A stretch of DNA of 64,000 nucleotides, taken from positions 1 to 64,000 of the forward strand of contig JAPSLQ010000001.1 in assembly GCA_031180595.1 (NCBI GenBank), written 5' to 3'. A program made the translations under genes and the position numbers. A model generated the notes under the pieces. The model saw only the letters and a list, made by a program, of their open reading frames with translations, had not been told where the DNA came from and searched no databases. Positions 51,874 to 61,339 of the stretch are shown in pieces (the first letter of the stretch is position 1; every line of letters begins with the position of its first letter). This stretch comes from Isoptericola sp. (GTDB lineage: Bacteria > Actinomycetota > Actinomycetes > Actinomycetales > Cellulomonadaceae).

Positions 51874-52752
51874 GTGACCCAGGCACCGCACGAGGCGCGG
51901 GACACCCCGCGCCCGCCCGCTCCGGGCGGCCGGCGGGAGCTCGACCTGGCTGAGGCGCGCCGCGAGCTGCGTGCGGACTGCGGCCGCTGCGTGGCCCTGT
52001 GCTGCGTCGCACCGATGTTCGTCGCCTCAGCGGACTTCGCGCTCGACAAGCCGGCGGGTGTGCCCTGTCCCAACCTCCGGGGCGACGACCGCTGCGGCAT
52101 CCACACCGAGCTGCGGGGCCGCGGGTTCGCGGGATGCGCCGTCTTCGACTGCTTCGGCGCCGGCCAACGCGTCACCGCCTTGTTCGACGGCGCGACGTGG
52201 CGCGAGGCACCGGAGGACGCGGCCGGCATGTTCGGCGCCCTGGAGGTCCTCCGTCAGCTGCACGAGGCGCTGTGGTACCTGCGCGAGGCTGCGCACCTGG
52301 TCCCCCGCGGTCCGCTGCACGACCTCGTCGACGCCCTGATCGGGACGACCGAGGGCCTCGCCGCCAGCGACGCCGCCACGCTCGCCGACATCGACACCGC
52401 CTCCTACCGTCGTGAGGTCGGCGACCTGCTCGCCGACGTCAGTGCGGCGGTGCGCGGCCCGGGTGGCCGGCGCTGGGCGGGCAAGGACCTCGTCGGCGCA
52501 CGGCTGCGCGGCGCGGACCTCCGGGGGGCCGAGCTCCGTGGCGCGTACGCCCTCGGGGCCGACCTTCGCGACGCCGACCTGCGCCGTTGCGACCTGCTCG
52601 GCGTCGACCTCCGTGGTGCGGACCTCGCCGGCGCCCGCCTCGACGGCGCCCTCTTCCTCACCCAGCCCCAGCTCGAAGCGGCGCGAGGGGATCGGCGCAC
52701 CACCCTTCCGGCGGGGCTCGCCCGGCCCGGCCACTGGTCGGTGGACCGGTAG
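51874..52752 (+). CDS. Cys-cluster plus pentapeptide-repeat protein
   Basis: 292 residues in two parts. Residues about 30-100 hold eight Cys in a YkgJ-type pattern ('CGRCVALCC', 'CPNLRGDDRCGIH', 'GCAVFDCFG') that could bind Fe-S or zinc. Residues about 200-260 are a right-handed pentapeptide helix with A(D/E/R)L repeats ('ADLRGAELRGA', 'ADLRDADLRRCDL'). A helical linker lies between. The GTG at 51874 has a strong AGGAGG. The function is unknown; some pentapeptide proteins protect gyrase, but there is no evidence for that here. Confidence 0.8.
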   Translation: MTQAPHEARDTPRPPAPGGRRELDLAEARRELRADCGRCVALCCVAPMFVASADFALDKPAGVPCPNLRGDDRCGIHTELRGRGFAGCAVFDCFGAGQRVTALFDGATWREAPEDAAGMFGALEVLRQLHEALWYLREAAHLVPRGPLHDLVDALIGTTEGLAASDAATLADIDTASYRREVGDLLADVSAAVRGPGGRRWAGKDLVGARLRGADLRGAELRGAYALGADLRDADLRRCDLLGVDLRGADLAGARLDGALFLTQPQLEAARGDRRTTLPAGLARPGHWSVDR

Positions 52753-52826
52753 CGGTCAGGCAGGTCCCAGGTCGACCGCGTATCGTCGGCGGTCCTCGCC
52801 GCCCGGCGCCGCGGAAGGAGCCCTCC

Positions 52827-53999
52827 GTGACACTCGTCGACCTCGTGCTCGTCGCTGCCCTGGTCGTCGCCCTCGTGGCCGGACTGCGCCGCGGACTGCT
52901 CGCCACCGTCGGCGGCCTCCTGGGGCTCGCCGTCGGCGGCCTCGCCGCCTTCTGGGCCGTCCCCGTCGTCAACGACGCGCTGCCCACCTCCGAGTGGCGC
53001 GGACCGGCGACGCTCGCCCTCGCCGTCGTGCTCCCTCTGCTCGGAGCATCCATGGGCGCCGGGGCGGGCCACACCCTGCGACGTCAGGTGGACCGTACGC
53101 CGCTGCGTCCGTTCGAGCGTCTGCTCGGCGGCCTGGTCCACCTGCTCGTCGCCGCGCTGGTGATCTCGTTCGTGGGCACCGCCGTCAAGGCGACGGGGAC
53201 TCCGGGCCTCGCCCAGGCGGTCTCGTCGTCCGCGGTGCTCCGCACCGTCGAGGACCTGACGCCGACCCCCGTCAGCCGGACGCTCGCCCAGATGCGCGCC
53301 GCGGTGCTGGACGACGGGCTCCCCCGCCTCGACGGTCTCCTGCTCCCCGGTCGGGCGCCAGTCGCACCTGCCGTCGACCTCGATGAGCCCGCGCTGGAGA
53401 GGTCCGCCCAGTCGGTCGCGCGGATCTGGGGCACCGCGTACGCCTGCGGGACGAGCTCGACCGGGTCGGGATTCGTCGTCGCGCCGGACCGGGTCGTGAC
53501 CAACGCGCACGTCGTCGCCGGCGTCGAGCGGCCACTCGTCGAGCTCCCGGGCAGGGCGGCGCAGGAGGGGCGAGTCGTCTACTTCGACCCGGCGGCAGAC
53601 CTCGCCGTGGTGGCCGTCGACGGGCTCGAGGCTGACCCGCTGACCGTGGCACCGTCCCTGGCGACGGGTGACGCGGCCGCCGTCCAGGGCTACCCGTACG
53701 GAGGGCCGTTCACCTCGACGAGCGCCGAGGTGCTCAACGTCGGCACCGTCCGCGTGCCGGAGTCCGGCGGCATCGGCGGCGGCGAGCGCGACGTCTACGC
53801 CCTCGCGGCCGAGGTGCGTCCCGGCAACTCGGGCGGCCCGGTGCTGACGACCGCCGGCGAGGTCGCCGGCGTGGTGTTCGGGCGCTCCGACTCCGAGGAG
53901 GACGTGGCGTACGCGGTGACGACGGCCGAGCTGATGCCCGTCGTCGCGCAGGCCGAGGAGCTCGACGCGGCGGTGACGCCGGGAAGCTGCACCGGCTGA
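52827..53999 (+). CDS. MarP-like membrane-anchored serine protease
   Basis: 390 residues. The first about 130 form a CvpA-like domain of four helices. The rest is a periplasmic trypsin-like domain with His in 'TNAHVVAG', Asp in 'DPAADLAVVAV' and Ser in 'RPGNSGGPV'. A Cys pair ('YACGTSS' and the terminal 'GSCTG') matches the regulatory disulfide of M. tuberculosis MarP, which protects against acid and oxidative stress. The GTG at 52827 has AAGGAG upstream. Confidence 0.9.
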   Translation: MTLVDLVLVAALVVALVAGLRRGLLATVGGLLGLAVGGLAAFWAVPVVNDALPTSEWRGPATLALAVVLPLLGASMGAGAGHTLRRQVDRTPLRPFERLLGGLVHLLVAALVISFVGTAVKATGTPGLAQAVSSSAVLRTVEDLTPTPVSRTLAQMRAAVLDDGLPRLDGLLLPGRAPVAPAVDLDEPALERSAQSVARIWGTAYACGTSSTGSGFVVAPDRVVTNAHVVAGVERPLVELPGRAAQEGRVVYFDPAADLAVVAVDGLEADPLTVAPSLATGDAAAVQGYPYGGPFTSTSAEVLNVGTVRVPESGGIGGGERDVYALAAEVRPGNSGGPVLTTAGEVAGVVFGRSDSEEDVAYAVTTAELMPVVAQAEELDAAVTPGSCTG

Positions 54000-54161
54000 G
54001 AGCTCCCTGCCCGGTCAGAGGACCCAGTCGACGCCGCCTTCCGTCGGTCCGCCGCACTCCTGCGTGCCACCCACGCGTACCCACCTGACGTCCCTCCCTG
54101 TACGGGCGAGCACGCCTCCGTCGTCGTCGAGCGCGCGGAGCGCGACTGCCGAGCGCCGCGG

Positions 54162-54974
54162 TCAGAAGGTGTCTGGCTCGAACGTCGCCAGGAGCGCCTC
54201 GAGCGCCTGCTGATCTGGGCCGACGAACGGCGTCGTCCCCGGAGCCGAGCTCGCGACGTCGAAGGCCCGTGCGATCGACGCGGCGTCACGCAGGGGCGGG
54301 AGGTGGCTGCTGAGCACCGTCGTCGGCGCGAGCCGCCGCATCGCGTCCACGGTTGCTCCGAACGCGACCGGGTCCGCGACCTGTGCCCACGGCGCGTCGA
54401 CCGAGACCCAGAGCCGCTGCCGCTCGCGCAGCTCCTCCTCCGACACGCCGCGGACGTCGTCGCGCGTAGAGACCTCCGCGTCCTCCAGCGGAGCGCCGAA
54501 GCAGTCTGAGCTGAACAGGACGCCGGTCGACTCGTCGACGAGACCGACAGTGGCCGGGCTGTCGTACAGCGGTGGTCGGATTCCCCGGAAGGTCCGGCCG
54601 GCGGCTGCGAGCTCCTGGCCCGGGTTGAGGAGGTGGACGCGGTGCATGGGCACCTCGTACTCGCACGAAAGGATGCCGACCCCGATGAACGTCGTGACGA
54701 GGCGCGCGTGGGGCGCGGCGTCGAGGAGCTCCCAGAGCCCTCCGGTGTGGTCGCGGTCGGGATGCGTCAGCCACACCCAACCGACGTCTTGCGGGTCCAC
54801 CACCGAGGCGAGCGCGTCGAGGAACCCGGTACCCGGTGTCGACAGCCCGGAGTCGACCACGAGCGCGTCCTTGCGCCCGACCACGAACGCGTTCACGGGC
54901 AGGGTGCCGAGCCCGGGGATGTCGGCCTGGTCTGCGAGGACGGCGACGTCGTCGCCCAGTCGGTGCACGTGCAT
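54162..54974 (-). CDS. MBL-fold metallo-hydrolase with HxDxDH motif
   Basis: 270 residues. The metal site appears as 'THPDRDHTGG', an H-x-D-x-D-H variant of the usual H-x-H-x-D-H, with further ligands in 'SSDCFG' and 'SSHLPP'. This resembles the flavodiiron/ODP branch, where the second His is an acidic residue, so a di-iron, O2- or NO-handling role is possible. The ATG at 54974 has GAGGAGG; the track start at 55193 adds an unsupported N-terminus. The frame is open for another 48 codons after the stop. Confidence 0.82.
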   Translation of the reverse strand: MHVHRLGDDVAVLADQADIPGLGTLPVNAFVVGRKDALVVDSGLSTPGTGFLDALASVVDPQDVGWVWLTHPDRDHTGGLWELLDAAPHARLVTTFIGVGILSCEYEVPMHRVHLLNPGQELAAAGRTFRGIRPPLYDSPATVGLVDESTGVLFSSDCFGAPLEDAEVSTRDDVRGVSEEELRERQRLWVSVDAPWAQVADPVAFGATVDAMRRLAPTTVLSSHLPPLRDAASIARAFDVASSAPGTTPFVGPDQQALEALLATFEPDTF

Positions 54975-55167
54975 CTCGTCCTCCTCGACGAGGTACCACC
55001 CTTTCGGCGATACATTGGCGCTCACCGAAAACCGTCCTCCGCCTGTCAGGGACGTGTCAAGAGGTAAGTGAACGCCTCCGTTCGACGAGCTCGCGTCCGT
55101 GCCGGATGTCCCTAGGTCGTGTTGCACAAGCCTTGCTGCACAGGTGAGGGGTCGGGAGACTGCGTCG

Positions 55168-55608
55168 GTGCCTGACAACCAGCGATTGCTCATACGCCCC
55201 GCACGACCGGGAGACGCCGATCAGGTGTGGCCGTTGGCCCGCGACTTCGCGACCTCGTTTGCTCCAGAGCGCGGAGCGTTCGACGCGACCTGGCAGAGGC
55301 TCGACGATGCACCCAGCACCCTGGTCGTCGTCGCTGAGACACCGGGTCACGAGATCGTGGGCTATCTGCTGGCCAACAGCCACCTGACGTTCCTTGCCAA
55401 CGGTCCGGTCGCCTGGGTCGAGGAAGTGATGGTCGCCGAGGGCCACCGCAGATCCGGCGTCGGCCGAGAGTTGATGGGCTGTGCCGAGAAGTGGGCACGC
55501 GAGAGCGGCGCTGCCTACCTCGCCCTGGCAAGTCGGCGGGCGGGACCCTTCTACCTCGCGCTCGGCTACGAAGACTCGGCCGTCTTCTACAGGAAGACCC
55601 TGGCGTAG
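55168..55608 (+). CDS. GNAT family N-acetyltransferase
   Basis: 146 residues. The N-terminus 'LLIRPARPGDADQVWPLARDF' and the acetyl-CoA loop 'VMVAEGHRRSGVGRELM' fit GNAT, and the C-terminus 'ASRRAGPFYLALGYEDSAVFYRK' is the usual strand-helix. The GTG at 55168 is the likely start; an ATG at 55099 would add 23 residues. Codon use and GC are slightly lower than in the neighbours. The substrate is unknown. Confidence 0.82.
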   Translation: MPDNQRLLIRPARPGDADQVWPLARDFATSFAPERGAFDATWQRLDDAPSTLVVVAETPGHEIVGYLLANSHLTFLANGPVAWVEEVMVAEGHRRSGVGRELMGCAEKWARESGAAYLALASRRAGPFYLALGYEDSAVFYRKTLA

Positions 55609-55792
55609 ACCTACGTGTGTTCCTGAAGCCGCTGGTGAGCCAGTGGAGCGTGGCGGCGAGGCACTGGCCCCAGACCCGGCGCGTGAGCGCCGTCAACAGA
55701 ACCGCCCGAGCATCTCAGCGCCCGACCTGCCGCTTCGGACGGCTTTCGGGGCTCCTCACGTCTTCAGGTGCCCGCCGGGCACCGAGATGCGA

Positions 55793-55832
55793 AGAGGCCC
55801 GGACCCGCGGAGTTCCACGGATCCGGGCCTCT
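55793..55832. terminator. bidirectional hairpin before lpdA
   Basis: An 11-bp stem (AGAGGCCCGGA at 55793-55803 with 55822-55832) encloses an 18-nt loop that can pair further, between the convergent GNAT and lpdA genes. Confidence 0.75.
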
Positions 55833-55869
55833 CACCAGGTACTACGGCCCGTGACGGCCGAGCGACCGA

Positions 55870-57273
55870 TCAGAAGTTGATCATGTGCCCCACGATGCCG
55901 TGGATGGACTCCTGGATCGCCTCGGACAGCGTCGGGTGCGTGTGCACGTTGCGCGCCACCTCGTCGGCGGTGAGGTCCCACTTCTGCGCGAGCGTGAGCT
56001 CGGGCAGCATCTCGGAGACGTCGGGGCCGATCATGTGGGCGCCGAGCAGCTCGTTGTACTTGGCGTCGGCGACGATCTTGACGAAGCCGGTCGGGTCGCC
56101 GAGGCCGTGCGCCTTGCCGTTGGCCATGAACGGGAACGAGGCGACCTTGACGTCGTAGCCCTCGTCCTTGGCCTGCTGCTCCGTGAGCCCGAACGACGCG
56201 ACCTGCGGCGAGCAGAACGTCGCGCGCGGCATCATGCGGTAGTCGCCGAGCGTCATGGTCTCGGCGCCGGCGATGGTCTCGGCCGCCACGACACCCTGGG
56301 CCTCGGCCACGTGCGCGAGCATGAGCTTCGCGGTGACGTCACCGATCGAGTAGATGTGCGGGACGTTGGTCCGCATGTGGTCGTCGATCGCGATCGCGCC
56401 GCGCTCGGTGAGCTGCACGCCCGTGTTCTCCAGGCCGAAGCCCTCGACGTTGGGCGCGAAGCCGACCGCCATGAGCACCTTGTCGACCTCGAGCGAGCCG
56501 GGCTTGTCGTCCTTGACACCCTTGTACGAGACCTTGACGGACGAGCCGTTGTCCTCGACGGTCTGCACGGCCGTGGACGTCAGGATCTTGACGCCCATCT
56601 TCTTGTACTGCTTGGCGATCTCCTTGGAGACGTCCGCGTCCTCGTTCGGCAGCGCACGGTCGAGGAACTCGATGATGGTGACGTCCACGCCGTAGTTCTT
56701 CATGACGTAGCCGAACTCCATGCCGATGGCGCCGGCGCCGACGATGGCCACCGACTTCGGCAGCTCGCGCGTCATGATCTGCTTCTCGTAGGTCACGACG
56801 TTGTCGCTGAGCTCGACGCCCGGCAGCAGGCGCACCTTGGAGCCCGTGGCGATGATCGCGTTGTCGAACGTGACCGTCTCGGTGCCGCCCGAGTTCAGGG
56901 TGACCTCGATGGTGTTGGCGTCACGGAAGGAGCCGCGCCCGTCGTACTCCGTGATCTTGTTCTTCTTCATGAGGAAGTGGACGCCCTTGGTGCGGCCGTC
57001 CGCCACCTCGCGCGAGCGGTCCCACGCCTTGCCGAAGTCGAACGTCACGTCCCCGGACATGCCGAAGAAGTCGGCCTGGTGGGTGAAGATGTGCGCCAGC
57101 TCGGCGTTGCGCAGGAGGGCCTTCGAGGGGATGCAGCCCACGTTGAGGCACACACCACCCCAGTACTTCTCCTCGATGATGGCGACGGACTTGCCGAGCT
57201 GGGCCGCGCGGATCGCGGCGACGTAGCCGCCGGGTCCAGCTCCGAGGAGGACGACGTCGTAGTGGGAAGCCAT
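55870..57273 (-). CDS. lpdA: dihydrolipoyl dehydrogenase (E3)
   Basis: 467 residues. The FAD motif is '[21 protein letters not shown]', the redox disulfide is '[16 protein letters not shown]', the NAD motif is '[17 protein letters not shown]', and the catalytic His-Glu dyad is in '[13 protein letters not shown]'. It reoxidises dihydrolipoamide of 2-oxoacid dehydrogenase or glycine cleavage complexes. It stands alone here, so it is probably a shared E3. The ATG is at 57273. Confidence 0.96.
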   Translation of the reverse strand: MASHYDVVLLGAGPGGYVAAIRAAQLGKSVAIIEEKYWGGVCLNVGCIPSKALLRNAELAHIFTHQADFFGMSGDVTFDFGKAWDRSREVADGRTKGVHFLMKKNKITEYDGRGSFRDANTIEVTLNSGGTETVTFDNAIIATGSKVRLLPGVELSDNVVTYEKQIMTRELPKSVAIVGAGAIGMEFGYVMKNYGVDVTIIEFLDRALPNEDADVSKEIAKQYKKMGVKILTSTAVQTVEDNGSSVKVSYKGVKDDKPGSLEVDKVLMAVGFAPNVEGFGLENTGVQLTERGAIAIDDHMRTNVPHIYSIGDVTAKLMLAHVAEAQGVVAAETIAGAETMTLGDYRMMPRATFCSPQVASFGLTEQQAKDEGYDVKVASFPFMANGKAHGLGDPTGFVKIVADAKYNELLGAHMIGPDVSEMLPELTLAQKWDLTADEVARNVHTHPTLSEAIQESIHGIVGHMINF

Positions 57274-57382
57274 GGCCCCCAGCCTATTCGGGCTGTCGAG
57301 TCGCCGTGCTGTGAGTTCGGTCGCAGGTCGTGTCGGTGGCGGTGCGTAGCGTCAGGTCCGCTCATCGACGACGGGAGGCGAT

Positions 57383-58243
57383 ATGAAGTTCGGCTTCATC
57401 GGCAGCTTCGGCACGGCGGCCCAGAACCTGTCCCTCGCACGCGAGTGCGAAGAGCACGGCTGGGACGGGTTCTTCACGTGGGACGCCATCAGCATGGCCG
57501 GCTTCGGCGGCGGCAGCCTGGCGGTCCACGACCCGTTCTCGCTGCTCGCGGCCGTCGCCGCGACGACGGAGCGCATCACCCTCGGTGCGCTGGTCTTCGC
57601 GGCACCCCGGCACCGGCCGTGGGAGCTCGCGCAGCGGGCGCTCACGGTCGACCACCTCTCCGGCGGACGGCTCGTGCTGCCCGTCGGCGTCGGCGTGACC
57701 GACGACCGCGCGTTCACGTCCGTCCCCGGGCAACCCACCGGGCTCAAGGAGCGCGCGGCGCAGCTCGACGAGAACCTCGCCTGGCTCGAGCGGTCGTGGT
57801 CCGGTGAGGAGTTCGAGTTCGACGGCGAGCACGTGCGGACAGGGCCGTTCCGGTTCCCGGAGCCGCCCGTGAACGGCCGCATCCCCGTGTGGCCCGTCGG
57901 GGTCTGGGACGCCCGGCGGCCCCCGGTGAAGAACCTGGCGCGCGCACTGCGCTGGGACGGCATCGTGGCGCAGCTGCGTGGCACCGCCGACGACCCGGGG
58001 TCCGACGACGTGGCGGCGCTCGTGTCCTGGATCGAGGAGCGGCGGGCCGCGGCCGGCAAGACCGGACCGTTCGACGTCGTCATCCAGGGCAAGCTCTCGG
58101 CCGACCCCGCGGAGGCCGCGGACCAGGCGAAGGCGATGGACGCCGCCGGCGCGACGTGGTGGATCGAGTCGTGGTGGGACCCGGCGAGGGACACGCCGGA
58201 GTCGCTGCTGGCGAAGGTCCGCCAGGGTCCGCCGTCCCTCTGA
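57383..58243 (+). CDS. LLM-class flavin-dependent oxidoreductase
   Basis: 286 residues of the luciferase-like monooxygenase fold. 'LAAVAATTERITLGALVF' and 'HLSGGRLVLPVGVGVT' are characteristic, and the N-terminal 'GFIGSFGTAAQNLSLARECEEHGWDGFFTWD' (quoted in part) matches the coenzyme F420- or FMN-dependent branch. Substrate unknown. The ATG follows GGGAGG. It is divergent from lpdA and is followed by a long hairpin. Confidence 0.86.
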   Translation: MKFGFIGSFGTAAQNLSLARECEEHGWDGFFTWDAISMAGFGGGSLAVHDPFSLLAAVAATTERITLGALVFAAPRHRPWELAQRALTVDHLSGGRLVLPVGVGVTDDRAFTSVPGQPTGLKERAAQLDENLAWLERSWSGEEFEFDGEHVRTGPFRFPEPPVNGRIPVWPVGVWDARRPPVKNLARALRWDGIVAQLRGTADDPGSDDVAALVSWIEERRAAAGKTGPFDVVIQGKLSADPAEAADQAKAMDAAGATWWIESWWDPARDTPESLLAKVRQGPPSL

Positions 58244-58247
58244 CGGA

Positions 58248-58304
58248 CGACGAGCGTGCCGGTGCCTTCCCCGCGGGATGGAGGAAGGACCAGCACGCTC
58301 GTCG
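58248..58304. terminator. hairpin between the LLM gene and leuD
   Basis: A perfect 12-bp stem (CGACGAGCGTGC at 58248-58259 with 58293-58304), extended by imperfect internal pairing around a short loop, lies between the convergent LLM and leuD genes. Confidence 0.78.
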
Positions 58305-58315
58305 CGCGGCCTACG

Positions 58316-58954
58316 TCAGGAGACGGGGCGGGCGGGCTCCACGGGGACGCTCGGCAGGTGCTTGGCCGGCAGCGTCTTCGGGCGCCACGCCTCGCGGGTG
58401 GCCTCGAACGCGGTGATGTCGGCCTCGTTCTGGAGCGTGAGGCCGATGTCGTCGAGGCCCTCCATGAGCCGCCAGCGCGTGTAGTCGTCGATCTGGAACG
58501 GCACGGTGACGTCGTCGGCGTGCACGGTGCGGTGCTCGAGGTCGACGGTCACCTCGGTGCCGGGCTTCGTCTCGAGGATCTTCCAGAGCAGCTCGACGTC
58601 CTCCTGGGCGACGACGCCGGCCACGAGGCCCTGCTTGCCCGAGTTGCCGCGGAAGATGTCCGCGAACCGCGACGCGAGCACGACGCGGAAGCCGTAGTCC
58701 TTGAGCGCCCAGACCGCGTGCTCGCGCGACGAGCCGGTGCCGAAGTCCGGACCCGCGACGAGCACGGAGCCGTTCTTGTACGCCTCCTGGTTGAGCACGA
58801 ACGTCGGGTCACCGCGCCAGGCGGCGAACAGCGCGTCCTCGAACCCCGTGCGCGTCACCCGCTTGAGGTACACGGCGGGGATGATCTGGTCGGTGTCGAC
58901 GTTGCTGCGGCGCAGCGGCACCCCGACGCCCGTGTGGGTGGTGATCTTCTCCAT
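58316..58954 (-). CDS. leuD: 3-isopropylmalate dehydratase small subunit
   Basis: 212 residues. It isomerises 2- to 3-isopropylmalate together with LeuC (leucine biosynthesis). It has the swivel-domain markers '[20 protein letters not shown]', '[14 protein letters not shown]' and '[12 protein letters not shown]'. It lies 24 bp downstream of leuC. Its C-terminus has a Pro-rich tail. Confidence 0.96.
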   Translation of the reverse strand: MEKITTHTGVGVPLRRSNVDTDQIIPAVYLKRVTRTGFEDALFAAWRGDPTFVLNQEAYKNGSVLVAGPDFGTGSSREHAVWALKDYGFRVVLASRFADIFRGNSGKQGLVAGVVAQEDVELLWKILETKPGTEVTVDLEHRTVHADDVTVPFQIDDYTRWRLMEGLDDIGLTLQNEADITAFEATREAWRPKTLPAKHLPSVPVEPARPVS

Positions 58955-58978
58955 GGCGGGTAGCTCCTCGCAGGTGGC

Positions 58979-60454
58979 TCAGACGAAGGACGGGGTCTCG
59001 AGCGGCGCCAGCGGCGAGCCGTCGAACGTGGTGAGGTCGACCTCGCCGGGCAGGTCGAGGTCGGCGACCGACGACAGCGTGCCGCGCACGGCGGTGGCCG
59101 CGGCGACCAGCGGCGAGACCAGGTGGGTGCGGCCGCCCTTGCCCTGACGGCCCTCGAAGTTGCGGTTCGACGTCGAGGCCGACCGCTCCCCCGGCGCCAG
59201 CTGGTCCGGGTTCATGCCCAGGCACATCGAGCAGCCCGCGTTGCGCCACTCGGCGCCGAACTCCTTGAAGATCACGTCGAGCCCCTCGGCCTCGGCCTGG
59301 ATCCGCACGCGGGCCGACGCCGGCACGACCAGGACGCGCACGTCGTCGGCCTTCTTGCGGCCCTTGACGACCTTGGCGACCGACCGCAGGTCCTCGATGC
59401 GGCCGTTGGTGCACGAGCCGATGAAGACCGTGTCCACCTTGATCTCGCGCAGCGGCGTGCCGCCCTCGAGACCCATGTACTCGAGCGCACGCTCGGCCGC
59501 GACGCGCTCGTTCTCGTCCGCGATCTCCGCGGGCACCGGGACGTTGGCCGACAGGGGCAGGCCCTGGCCGGGGTTCGTGCCCCAGGTGACGAACGGCTCG
59601 AGGTCGGACGCCTCGAGCACGACCTCGGCGTCGAACACCGCGTCGTCGTCGCTGCGCAGCGTCTTCCAGTACTCGACGGCGGCGTCCCAGTCCTCGCCCT
59701 CGGGGGCGTGCGGGCGGCCCTTGAGGTACTCGAACGTGGTCTCGTCGGGGGCGATCATGCCGGCGCGAGCGCCTGCCTCGATCGACATGTTGCAGACGGT
59801 CATCCGCGCCTCCATCGAGAGGTTGCGGATGGCCTCCCCGCGGTACTCGAGCACGTAGCCCTGACCGCCGCCGGTGCCGATCTTGGCGATGATCGCCAGG
59901 ATGATGTCCTTGCTCGTCGTACCGGGCGGCAGCTGGCCGTTGACGGTGATGGCCATCGTCTTGAACGGCGCGAGCGGCAGCGTCTGGGTCGCGAGCACGT
60001 GCTCGACCTCGGAGGTCCCGATGCCGAACGCGAGCGCGCCGAACGCGCCGTGCGTGGAGGTGTGCGAGTCGCCGCACACGACCGTCAGGCCGGGCATCGT
60101 GAGGCCGAGCTGCGGTCCCACCTGGTGGACGATCCCCTGGTCCGCGTCGCCCAGGGAGTGGATCCGGACGCCGAACTCGCGCGCGTTGTTGCGCAGCGTG
60201 TCGATCTGGGTGCGGCTCGTCAGGTCGGCGATCGGCAGGTCGATGTCGAGCGTGGGGGTGTTGTGGTCCTCGGTCGCGATCGTGAGGTCCGGACGGCGGA
60301 CCTGACGGCCCGCGAGACGGAGCCCCTCGAACGCCTGAGGGCTGGTCACCTCGTGCACGAGGTGGAGGTCGATGTAGAGCAGGTCGGGCGAACCATCGGT
60401 TCCCCGGCGCACCAGGTGCGCCTCCCAGACCTTCTCCGCCAGCGTGCCGGCCAT
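58979..60454 (-). CDS. leuC: 3-isopropylmalate dehydratase large subunit
   Basis: 491 residues. It carries the [4Fe-4S] cluster: Cys ligands in 'IGSCTNGR' (near 350) and 'CSMCLGMN' (near 412 and 415). The aconitase-family block '[32 protein letters not shown]' is present. It is first gene of leuCD. The regulator gene is divergent at 60586, with palindromes between. Confidence 0.96.
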   Translation of the reverse strand: MAGTLAEKVWEAHLVRRGTDGSPDLLYIDLHLVHEVTSPQAFEGLRLAGRQVRRPDLTIATEDHNTPTLDIDLPIADLTSRTQIDTLRNNAREFGVRIHSLGDADQGIVHQVGPQLGLTMPGLTVVCGDSHTSTHGAFGALAFGIGTSEVEHVLATQTLPLAPFKTMAITVNGQLPPGTTSKDIILAIIAKIGTGGGQGYVLEYRGEAIRNLSMEARMTVCNMSIEAGARAGMIAPDETTFEYLKGRPHAPEGEDWDAAVEYWKTLRSDDDAVFDAEVVLEASDLEPFVTWGTNPGQGLPLSANVPVPAEIADENERVAAERALEYMGLEGGTPLREIKVDTVFIGSCTNGRIEDLRSVAKVVKGRKKADDVRVLVVPASARVRIQAEAEGLDVIFKEFGAEWRNAGCSMCLGMNPDQLAPGERSASTSNRNFEGRQGKGGRTHLVSPLVAAATAVRGTLSSVADLDLPGEVDLTTFDGSPLAPLETPSFV

Positions 60455-60528
60455 CTCGAGCTCCTCGTCCGCCGCCCCCGTCGGGCGGCTGTCGCGACTG
60501 CGTTACCGTGCGATCCGACGTCCGAGGT

Positions 60529-60545
60529 GGTTCGCTCAGCGAACC
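60529..60545. promoter_or_regulatory. 17-bp palindrome between leuC and the iclR-type regulator
   Basis: GGTTCGCT-C-AGCGAACC is a perfect inverted repeat with 8-bp arms. It lies 74 bp from the leuC ATG and 40 bp from the regulator ATG, where an IclR-type regulator would bind. Confidence 0.65.
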
Positions 60546-60573
60546 GAACTTGCAATCTCAGTCCGCGAGACGT

Positions 60574-60579
60574 CAGTAT
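60574..60579 (+). promoter_or_regulatory. -10-like box of the IclR gene
   Basis: CAGTAT, 18 bp after TTGCAA (60550-60555), ends 6 nt before the ATG at 60586, which lacks a Shine-Dalgarno. It is weaker than the other candidates because its first base is C. Confidence 0.4.
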
Positions 60580-60597
60580 CGACCTATGGACGATACT
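60575..60597. promoter_or_regulatory. inverted repeat centred on the IclR start codon
   Basis: AGTATCG-N9-CGATACT has 7-bp perfect arms and its centre lies on the ATG at 60586. It may be an autoregulatory operator or mRNA hairpin; it may also be chance. Confidence 0.45.
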
Positions 60598-61305
60598 AGC
60601 GGAGTCGGCGTACTGGACAAGGCCGCGTCCGTATTGGGCGCACTGGAGGCCGGTCCCGCCACCCTCGCGCAGCTGGTCTCCTCGACCGGCCTGGCGCGCC
60701 CGACGGCCCACCGCCTGGCCGTAGCCCTCGAGCACCACCGGCTCGTGGCCCGCGACATGCAGGGGCGGTTCGTGCTCGGCCCGCGCCTCAACGAGCTCGC
60801 CACCGCCGCCGGCGAGGACCGCCTGCTGGCGGCCGCGAACCCCGTGCTGACGGCCCTGCGGGACCACACCGGCGAGAGCGCCCAGCTCTACCGGCGCCAG
60901 GGCGACCACCGCGTGTGCGTGGCCGCGGCCGAGCGTCCGGTCGGCCTGCGCGACTCGATCCCCGTGGGCGCCACGCTGACCATGGGCGCAGGGTCGGCCG
61001 CCCAGATCCTCCTGGCGTGGGAGGAGCCCGACCGCCTGCACCGCGGCCTGCGCGACGCGGTCTTCACCGCGACCATCCTGTCCGGTGTCCGACGCCGCGG
61101 CTGGGCGCAGTCCGTCAGCGAGCGCGAGCTCGGCGTCGCCTCCGTGTCGGCACCGGTGCGCGGCCCGTCAGGCCGGGTCGTCGCCGCCGTCTCGGTCTCC
61201 GGCCCGGTCGAGCGCCTCTCCCGCCAGCCGGGGCGCCTGCACTCCGCCGCCGTCGTCGCCGCCGCGAACCGCCTCACCGAGGTCCTGCGCCGCGCCGGCG
61301 AGTGA
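60586..61305 (+). CDS. IclR family regulator (NdgR/LtbR type)
   Basis: 239 residues. The N-terminal winged helix-turn-helix is 'LVSSTGLARPTAHRLAVALE', and the C-terminal effector domain includes 'ASVSAPVRGPSGRVVAAVSVSGP'. Its position divergent from leuCD matches LtbR of Corynebacterium, NdgR of Streptomyces and Rv2989 of M. tuberculosis, which control leucine and other amino-acid genes. It probably represses leuCD when leucine is plentiful (inference). Leaderless start at 60586. Confidence 0.9.
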   Translation: MDDTSGVGVLDKAASVLGALEAGPATLAQLVSSTGLARPTAHRLAVALEHHRLVARDMQGRFVLGPRLNELATAAGEDRLLAAANPVLTALRDHTGESAQLYRRQGDHRVCVAAAERPVGLRDSIPVGATLTMGAGSAAQILLAWEEPDRLHRGLRDAVFTATILSGVRRRGWAQSVSERELGVASVSAPVRGPSGRVVAAVSVSGPVERLSRQPGRLHSAAVVAAANRLTEVLRRAGE

Positions 61306-61314
61306 TCCTGGCGT

Positions 61315-61339
61315 CTCGGCGCGCCGGCGGCGCGCCGAG
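61315..61339 (+). terminator. hairpin terminator of the IclR gene
   Basis: A perfect 11-bp stem (CTCGGCGCGCC with GGCGCGCCGAG) and a 3-nt loop begin 10 nt after the stop. Confidence 0.82.

Noticed and set aside
54015-54161. Independent small gene downstream of the MBL hydrolase
   Set aside because: No start codon with a ribosome site is visible. It is simply the open continuation of the same frame after the stop.
55604-55696. Possible transposase remnant on the minus strand ('LTRRVWGQCLAATLHWL')
   Set aside because: The fragment is short, has no flanking inverted repeats or second fragment, and I cannot match it confidently to any IS family.
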